13,536 nt of DNA from Physocladia obscura (taxonomy: Eukaryota; Chytridiomycota; Chytridiomycetes; Chytridiales; Chytriomycetaceae). Within the stretch, counting starts at the first letter, position 1. Every line of letters starts with the position of its first letter. Positions 7,806 through 13,536 of this stretch are shown in pieces. The DNA lies in assembly GCA_027596945.1 (NCBI GenBank), contig JADGJH010000876.1, positions 1 to 13,536 of the forward strand, written 5' to 3'. The position numbers and the translations under genes are program-made. The notes under the pieces were generated by a model. That model was not told the DNA's origin and searched no databases. It saw only the letters and a list, made by a program, of their open reading frames with translations.

Positions 7806-9390
7806 TTTAGATTGTGCGTGGCTTGTTCGGTTTTAATCACAAATATTAAAATCAAACGATTGGCGAAAATCGTTTCAAGACAACGCCGCACCTCGGCCAT
7901 GCAAGCACAAGTTTTTATTTTCAGTACATATGAATTTATTTAATAATTCAGCTCTTCTCACAGAACGGCTTTCATACTGCATACTTGGTTTATTGTCAAA
8001 TTAATTTTATTTTGCAGATCTTTATTATAATACCTAATAGCCAGCAGCCAGACAAGCTTCTAGCAAAAAAAAAAAAAGAAGAGCGCATCTAGCACCTATT
8101 ATTAAAGTAAAAATATATGGTGCAAGATGAAATTCAGCCGTGGATAGAAAATAAATACTGGTTATTCGGTGTTAGCAGGTGCAATAACAGCAATCTGCCA
8201 AATAGACTCTCGCTCTACTGTCTTCAGCCGAACACGACGCCGTGTGGAAATATTCGCGCCAATATGATAATTAAAATGTGAAACAAAATACGTTCTTTGC
8301 CCAGTCAGCCACAATTAACAGGGGTCTATTAGAGCGATCAGGGCGAGATTTACATCAAATACCCCTCTTCATCAACAAACACTTGCAATGCAAAGCAATT
8401 GCCATCACAGTCATCCCAAGTTCCAACCGTCGATCCAATCGCCTGATACGGCACGCCAAGTATATCAAATGCTATCTGAAAATTTAGAATCTTTGCAGGG
8501 AGAATCTAATCCCTGCGTTTCTGACTGAGGGTAAATTCAAATTGCTTGTTTCTGTGAACGACACTTGTACGCGCATTGGCAAATATTATGATTTTTTCAA
8601 CCATTTTATGCAAAGAAGTTTCGTTGAGAAATCGATTGTTGTTGGGTATTGGTGTAATTTGAGGTTGCATATTTCATAAACCGACGTACTTAATTCCGAC
8701 TTTTGTGCTCTGACAAAACAGGGCACCGGCTTCTTGAAACGCAGATTTTTGGAGTAAAATTTTTGGGGTTTTGAAGTAGAATCAATAAAAAGTGATCTTT
8801 TAAAGGTTGATGCGAGAATTACAGACGGCATCCTGTCTTTGTCGTATTTTAAATTTTTTTTTAAAAGTTAAAAAGTTAAATATAAGTGTGCTAACACGCA
8901 CGTACATTTTTTGAGAATTGTCGATATTGTTGGAAGAGAGTAATTCCTTCGAAAACGGTACAATAATAATGGTGTTTGCCATCCTGAAAAAGGGCAAAAT
9001 AACGACAACTCACGACTAAAATTATAATCTGTTTCTTGAGGGATCTTTCTGTAAATATTCTTCTCTTTTTTTTCTTTAATTTTTTATTTATTTTCATGTG
9101 ACTCATTGATATCAAAATGAAATTAATTATTCTAATAAGGACTGAAATGCAAAATAAGTGTTTCTTTGGTCGCGCGCATGAAAAAATATCAGCTCATTTC
9201 AAGCTGGACTGATTTTTCCCAAGCAAAGGAAAAGGGTAAAAAAGGATACCAATGGTTCATAAAAACCTTATCAGCCACCAATAAATCAGGGTTTCTCGCA
9301 GCCACCATGAAAAGAAACAAAAAAAATTATTATTTCGGGCCGAAAAGAAAGAAAAAAAATCAGCCACCAAAAAAAAAAGCAAGCAAGCAA
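7806..9390. other. Mostly non-coding spacer between divergent genes
   Basis: This holds the promoters of the minus-strand GT32 gene and of the plus-strand surface-protein gene. No recognisable gene is present. An open stretch at 8278-8487 lacks an ATG and family features, and open stretches on the minus strand at 8586-9115 are low-complexity and unconvincing. A run of 13 A lies at about 8066-8078. A perfect 7-bp stem with an 8-nt loop lies at 8495-8516. From 9166 the plus frame is open into the next gene; its A-rich Lys/Asn codons before 9391 look like transcribed leader rather than protein, although in-frame ATGs at 9178 and 9307 exist. Confidence 0.5.
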
Positions 9391-10792
9391 ATGACAGCAG
9401 ACGGAACAAAACGACACTCGTTTCTGGCATCGACTTCGAATGGCGGCGAGGGCAGCAAACGCAACTCGACAGCACTGTCACGACTCAGTGGATTCTTTGG
9501 GATGGGCGGCAGCTCGACAGCCGCGGCGGCCTCGTGGGGCGAGCTGCAGAACGAGATAAACGACTCGGATTCTGACACGGAGTCAGATTCAGACTCGGAT
9601 AACAACAACGACGGCGACGAGAAGAAGCAGCCGAGGAAGGAAAAGAATGAGAAGAAGAAGAAGATTCCGGTAGAGTCGAAGCGGTCGTCCAAGTTTGTCG
9701 GCAGCGAAAGAGTTGAGTGAAAAAACGTTGGTTAACCATAAGGGTTGAGGTTGATTACTGATTAACTGCCAGCAGGGGAGAGGCAGCGGGAGCCACTACG
9801 ACCGACGGGCGTCGCGGCTGACAGGCAGCGGGTGGCTTGTGGCAGGCGAGCCGGGAAGCGAGAGCGGGGAGCGGGACGAGGAGGACGAGGAAGACGAGGA
9901 CGAGGACGTGGAGCTTGGGCGGCTGGCGGCGACGGCCACGGACGGCAGCGTGCGAGTGGCGCGGCGGCGGCGGTGGCAGCTGGCGGGCTTCCTGGCCGCG
10001 CTGCTGGTCGCCGCGGCTGTCGTCGCCGGCGCCGTCGTCGGGTCGCGCAACGCCCGCCTCGCCACCGACGCCGCGTCCGACTCGGCGAACGACAACATTG
10101 CCGCCAACGCCAACGCCAACGCCTCCGCGTCCCCCGATGCCGCCGCTCCTTACTCCCGCGCGGCCGCCACTTCGCTCTTCACCACAGTCAGAAACGGCAC
10201 CACTATTGCCTTTGTTGCGACCGTTGCTGTTCCTCCCACTACTGTTGCTGTTGCAATTCCCACTCCCACGACCACAACAACCACCACGACAACAACAACT
10301 ACTACTACTACTACTACGACCACCACTACGACAACCACCACCACCACTACAACCACTACTACTAGCACTACGGATCCAGCTTCCAGTGGAGGGTCGTACA
10401 GCATCAAGTTCACGGAGTACGGAAACGGTGCATACGCAAGCGCGAGCACATTCATGTGCGGGAAAAACGGTTATGCCAGCAGCATGCCAAGTGATCCAAC
10501 TGACATTATTGCCATTTCGCAAACGCTTGGCCTCCAACTTTTCAGCTCCTATATGACGTCGTCCGAAATTAACAATTTCCAGTCGTCGGCTGCTCCAATG
10601 TGCTTGAGTCAAATACAAATTTCAGCTAATGGCGTCACGTTTACAAAGACTATATTTGATGTCTGCGACGACACGGCTGGTTGCACAGACAATGACATAG
10701 ACTTTTGGGATCCTGCTTCTGTGCAGTCTATTTGCGGCGGCGACGCATGCAATATGGATGCTGATTTGGTAGCTATTTGGAATGGTGCATAA
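9391..10792 (+). CDS. Type II membrane protein with poly-Thr stalk and RlpA-like double-psi beta-barrel ectodomain
   Basis: Two exons, 9391-9711 and 9773-10792, joined in phase across a 61-bp intron (gttgag to gccag), give 446 residues. The N-terminal 170 or so residues are polar, with Ser/Asp/Glu and Lys runs. An RRRR stop-transfer cluster precedes one hydrophobic helix at about 175-197, so the C-terminus should face outside. A Ser/Ala-rich stretch leads to 32 consecutive Thr (273-304), likely heavily O-glycosylated. The C-terminal domain (about 315-446) has the pattern of RlpA/barwin-like barrels: GNGAY, CG, CLSQIQI, IFDVCDDTAGC, NDIDFW and a final VAIWNG, with several Cys. Such domains are common in secreted fungal wall proteins. 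The start is uncertain: ATG 9307 has a strong GCCACC context and ATG 9178 is further up, but base composition turns coding-like only at 9391. Its precise function is unknown; binding or remodelling of wall polysaccharide is inferred. Confidence 0.72.
10268..10363 (+). repeat. ACN trinucleotide tract encoding 32 Thr
   Basis: An unbroken run of 32 ACN codons mixes ACA, ACC, ACG and ACT, with a core of six consecutive ACT codons at 10298-10315. The mixed codons suggest an old tract kept for its amino acid rather than a fresh microsatellite. On the minus strand it reads as poly-Val, which I regard as a shadow. Confidence 0.95.
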
Positions 10793-11223
10793 GTATTCAT
10801 TCTCTTTATTAATGTTTATAATCTTGATAATGTCGTTGCTTTAAATAAATAAAAATCATCTTTTTGGAAAATATATCTGTGCACTGACAACAGTGGAATG
10901 TAGTTTAGCAATCAAATTGATTGCTGGTATTGGTGGAGATTGTTTGGGCCAAACCACTCAGGAGTAGAACTGATGCTGGCACGAAATATACAATGCCTTC
11001 AAAGATTACTACAAAACAGAACAGCCACTCTGGTATAAAACGCCGCTAGGCTGCTTATATCAAGGATTGCTGGAAATTAGAGCATATCAAGACTAGATGC
11101 AAGACTGCTGAGCTTATTATTGTCAAAATAATTGGCAGTGTAAAAAACTTTTCAGATTGATCACACAACAACAAGTATTAACCAGACAAAGGCTTCAAAG
11201 TTTTAATATAGTTGAAGGGGAGA
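10793..11223. other. Spacer between convergent genes with a strong palindrome
   Basis: Shared 3' flank of the plus-strand surface-protein gene and the minus-strand 6-phosphogluconolactonase gene. It holds a 19-nt palindrome (10907-10925, 9-bp arms around a central A) and a smaller one at 10942-10954 (6-bp arms around G). No coding potential is seen. I find no clear AATAAA for the minus-strand gene. Confidence 0.6.
10844..10853 (+). terminator. Polyadenylation signal of the surface-protein gene
   Basis: Two overlapping AATAAA hexamers (10844-10849 and 10848-10853) lie about 52 nt after the stop codon. Confidence 0.6.
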
Positions 11224-12033
11224 TCAGAGAGAAGGAGCAAGGATTGGAAGGAGACTGGCGGCCGGGACGTCGAGGAACCACACGACCGAGGAGGCCGGAG
11301 AGACTCTTGCGGCGGGGTAGGATTGGTCGTTGTTCTGCAGAATATTGTGGAGGACTTGCGCCTTCTGCTCGCCGGTGGACACGAAGGCAACGTTGTGGGC
11401 AGCGTTGAGGACGGGTAAAGTGAGGGTGATGCGGCGTGCGGGCGGCTTGGGCGAGTCGAGGACGACGGCGACGGGAGCAGCGAGCGAGTCAACCAACGCA
11501 TGACCGGGAAACAGCGAGCACGTGTGGCCGTCGGGGCCCATGCCCAGCAGCAGAAGGTCAAAGGCCGGAAGCGACGCCGCCCCAAACACGGCCTCCAGCT
11601 GCGCCGTGTAGTCGCGCGCCACGCCCGCCGCGTCGTCGAGCAGCGTGTCGTCGATCGCGTGCACCTGCGCCGCCGCGATCGGCACGCGCCACGTCAGCGC
11701 CTGTCCAACCTGCTTGTAGTTGGAGTCTTCGTGCGTGTTGGCCACGAGCCGCTGTTGCGCGTGTCAGCAACCAGCTGCACAAACAAACGAAAGCAAACGA
11801 ACCTCGTCCGCCAGAAACACGTGCCACTTGGACCACTCGATCCCGGCGTCGTGCCCCACCAGTGCCTCGCCCAAAATCGCAGGCAACGAGCCGCCCGATA
11901 CCGCCACAATGAACTGCCCTCGCGCCGCGATTGCAGCCTTGCTCACTTCCGCCACGTACGCTCCAAGTCCGGCAGATAGTTCGCTGATGCTGCCGTACTC
12001 TTTGACTGTTGGTGGTACTCGCGGTGCTGTCAT
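11224..12033 (-). CDS. PGLS: 6-phosphogluconolactonase
   Basis: Hydrolyses 6-phosphogluconolactone to 6-phosphogluconate, the second step of the oxidative pentose phosphate pathway, in the cytosol. Exon 1 is 12033-11803 (77 codons) and exon 2 is 11751-11224. They are separated by a 51-bp intron (11802-11752, gttcgt to caacag on the minus strand) in phase 0, which joins ADE to RLVANTHEDSNY exactly as in the family's DERLVP segment. The product is 252 residues, close to the human enzyme. SGGS at residues 46-49 and GMGPDGHTCSLFPGH from residue 147 are the signature glucosamine/galactosamine-isomerase-fold motifs. SPKPPARRITLTLPVLNAA and the late VVWFLD also match. The start is the first ATG in frame. 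The gene is GC-rich compared with its flanks. In fungi the homologues are named SOL genes; PGLS is the general symbol. Confidence 0.95.
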
Positions 12034-12768
12034 TTTCCGTTATCAAATGAAAATAAAGTCCGATTTCAAACTGTCTTTTATCTGTTCGCATCATCTACAT
12101 TATTCATTTTGGTGTGATTGTGGTGTGATAGTGGCATTATTGCTAAGAACTCAATTTGCTGTTTTACCAGAGTTCAAGGATAGCTAAAATCAGATATACG
12201 CCCAAGCCAAAATAACTTGAATAAATAATATACGTTGACTTAGAAAGAAAAAAAAAAAGAAACTGTGGCTAATACTTCTTCGTCTGTGTTTATCCCTCAG
12301 TCTTCGCGAGACTTGCCGCGTTGTGTTTGGCAACAACTTTTTTTTGTCCCCAGTCAAACATTAAAGAAAATTGTGAGTGTCAGCTTGGAAAACAACTCCA
12401 TCCCCACAACCTTCTGCCATCTATCCGCTGCAAGAATACCCGACGTCGATTCGATACTCGTAAATGCCTTCAATTACTCTGCCGAAAATATTTTCGTGCA
12501 GCTCGCGATCGTTTTTTGTTGTTGTTCAAGTTGTGCATCTTCAATTGCATCTCGTAGAATCGAATCACTGAAATCGGATTTAATAAAGTCGCTTTTGGAA
12601 TGCGATATCCATCAATCAATCTAGCAAGAAAATAATGTGGAGTTTAACTTCATTACGAATACGCAAAGCATATATATCCCATCTCCAATCAAAATTCTTG
12701 CTTCGTATACATCAGCCCCTCGAAAGTGAATTAACCGATATCCACATGAAAAAAATTCAAACTAGAAT
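12034..12768. other. Divergent spacer between 6-phosphogluconolactonase and eL20 genes
   Basis: About 735 bp containing the promoters of both flanking genes. The outer parts are AT-rich with a run of 12 A near 12248-12259 and a TATATAT stretch near 12671 that could belong to the eL20 promoter. The central part (about 12281-12624) is less AT-rich and open for over 100 codons in one plus frame; it is listed separately. Confidence 0.5.
12265..12624 (+). other. Unassigned open region, possible small gene on either strand
   Basis: One plus frame is open for 119 codons to TAG 12622-12624, but it begins with GTG and has no ATG. The translation is mixed, with a helix-like RIESLKSDLIKSLLE near the end and a Cys-rich patch before it. 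Antisense, another frame holds RDAIEDAQLEQQQKTIASC, also plausible as protein, ending at a stop about 28 codons from that Arg. A gtaatt donor next to that stop and a tcttgcag acceptor about 50 nt on could form an intron, but I could not build a full in-frame model. I recognise no family. It may also be chance in promoter DNA. Confidence 0.2.
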
Positions 12769-13417
12769 ATGGCCCGTCTTCACGAGTACCAGGTTGTTGG
12801 CCGCAAGCAGCCGACCGAAAAAGAGCCAGTCCCAAAACTCTACCGCATGCGTCTCTTCGCACCAAACGAGGTTTCACATCGAACTGCGAAAACAACACAA
12901 AAAAACTCACAATTTTTCCCCCCGGCCAAAACCAGGTTGTCGCTAAATCTAGATACTGGTACTTTATTAAAAAAGTGTCCAAAGTGAAGAAGGCGTCCGG
13001 CGAGATTGTAGCCATCAACGAAATCTTTGAAAAGAAGCCAACGACCGTCAAGAACTTTGGGATCTGGTTGCGTTACGATTCGCGTTCAGGAACACACAAC
13101 ATGTACAAGGAATACAGGGAATTGACTCGCTGCGACGCTGTTGTTGCATGCTGTACGTTTTTTTTTTTGTTTTCATTGTGTCATGCATTTATTTATATGA
13201 TTTTTTTTCAGACCAGGATATGGCTGCACGTCACCGCGCGCGTTTCGCCAACGTTCATATCATCAAGGTTGCGACTGTAAAGTCTTCGGATGTTCGCCGC
13301 GCGTACATCACGCAGCTTATTGACCCCAAGCTTAAGTTCCCGCTCGCCCATGCCCGCAAAGTTCTCAACAAGAAATACGCCAAGACGTTTATTGCTGCGC
13401 GTCCCAGCACTTTCTAA
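12769..13417 (+). CDS. RPL20: 60S ribosomal protein eL20 (L20/L18a)
   Basis: Structural protein of the large ribosomal subunit. Exons 12769-12870, 12936-13152 and 13212-13417 total 525 nt and encode 174 residues, the usual size. The introns are 65 bp (gtttca to accag, phase 0) and 59 bp (gtacgt to tttcag, phase 1). The protein opens [12 protein letters not shown] and carries [20 protein letters not shown] across the first junction. [20 protein letters not shown] is the most conserved block, and [11 protein letters not shown] spans the second junction. LKFPLAHAR lies near the C-terminus. The [21 protein letters not shown] opening is of fungal style. The ATG follows an AT-rich leader. Confidence 0.97.
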
Positions 13418-13430
13418 AAATACAGAGACT

Positions 13431-13436
13431 AATAAA
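13431..13436 (+). terminator. RPL20 polyadenylation signal
   Basis: AATAAA lies 14 nt after the stop codon, and a second ATAAA-containing stretch follows at about 13446-13453. Long T runs then fill the rest of the window. Confidence 0.6.
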
Positions 13437-13536
13437 GAAAAAAAGAAATAAAAGGAAACACTTTGGTTTACGTTTTTTTTGTTTTTTTTTTTCCTTTTTT
13501 TTTTGTTGTTTCTAAAATTCCAATGGCGAATAAAAG

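Noticed and set aside
9755..10618. Long minus-strand open frames opposite the surface-protein gene, including a poly-Val stretch
   Set aside because: They are shadows of the GC-rich sequence and ACN repeats on the plus strand; the plus frame joins in phase across an intron and has a recognisable C-terminal domain.
11436..12187. Plus-strand Arg-rich open frames over the 6-phosphogluconolactonase gene
   Set aside because: They are antisense shadows of a GC-rich gene whose two exons match the family end to end.
1..13536. CRISPR array, insertion sequence or other prokaryotic mobile element
   Set aside because: No regularly spaced repeats, transposase or terminal inverted repeats were seen, and the DNA is clearly eukaryotic.

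Overview
The window is eukaryotic nuclear DNA. Several genes are split by short GT-AG introns (44 to about 130 bp, some with CTAAC-type branch sites). Intergenic DNA is AT-rich with many A and T runs, AATAAA signals follow stop codons, and the proteins are plainly eukaryotic (SEC13, ribosomal eL20). The style of eL20, a GT32 glycosyltransferase resembling fungal inositol-phosphoceramide mannosyltransferases, and a surface protein with an RlpA-like double-psi barrel together suggest a fungus, probably an early-diverging lineage outside the Dikarya. That placement is an inference from recognised protein families; no marker gene here settles it.

Layout, left to right. 1-963 is AT-rich flank with a minus-strand tRNA-like element that keeps Pol III A and B boxes and a T run. 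964-2283 (+) is SEC13 in six exons. 2367-3919 (+) is a multi-exon APH-1-like gene (gamma-secretase scaffold subunit) whose conserved segments lie in order but not in one joinable frame, followed by a GC-rich Ala/Ser/Pro tail. 3920-5784 is AT-rich and apparently non-coding. 5785-6639 (-) is an intronless carbonyl-reductase-like SDR. 6852-7805 (-) is an intronless GT32 glycosyltransferase. 7806-9390 is mostly non-coding. 9391-10792 (+) is a two-exon type II membrane protein with a 32-Thr tract and an RlpA-like ectodomain. 11224-12033 (-) is 6-phosphogluconolactonase in two exons. 12034-12768 is a divergent promoter spacer with an unexplained open region. 12769-13417 (+) is eL20 (RPL20/L18a) in three exons.

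The genes do not form one pathway. SEC13, the GT32 enzyme, the APH-1-like protein and the surface protein all belong to the secretory or membrane system. 6-phosphogluconolactonase, eL20 and the SDR are housekeeping or general metabolism. The main points of interest are the APH-1 homologue and its frame breaks, a probable GC-AG intron directly after the SEC13 start codon, the mosaic wall/surface protein, and a 41-bp tandem duplication upstream of the SDR gene. No convincing new multi-gene system was seen.
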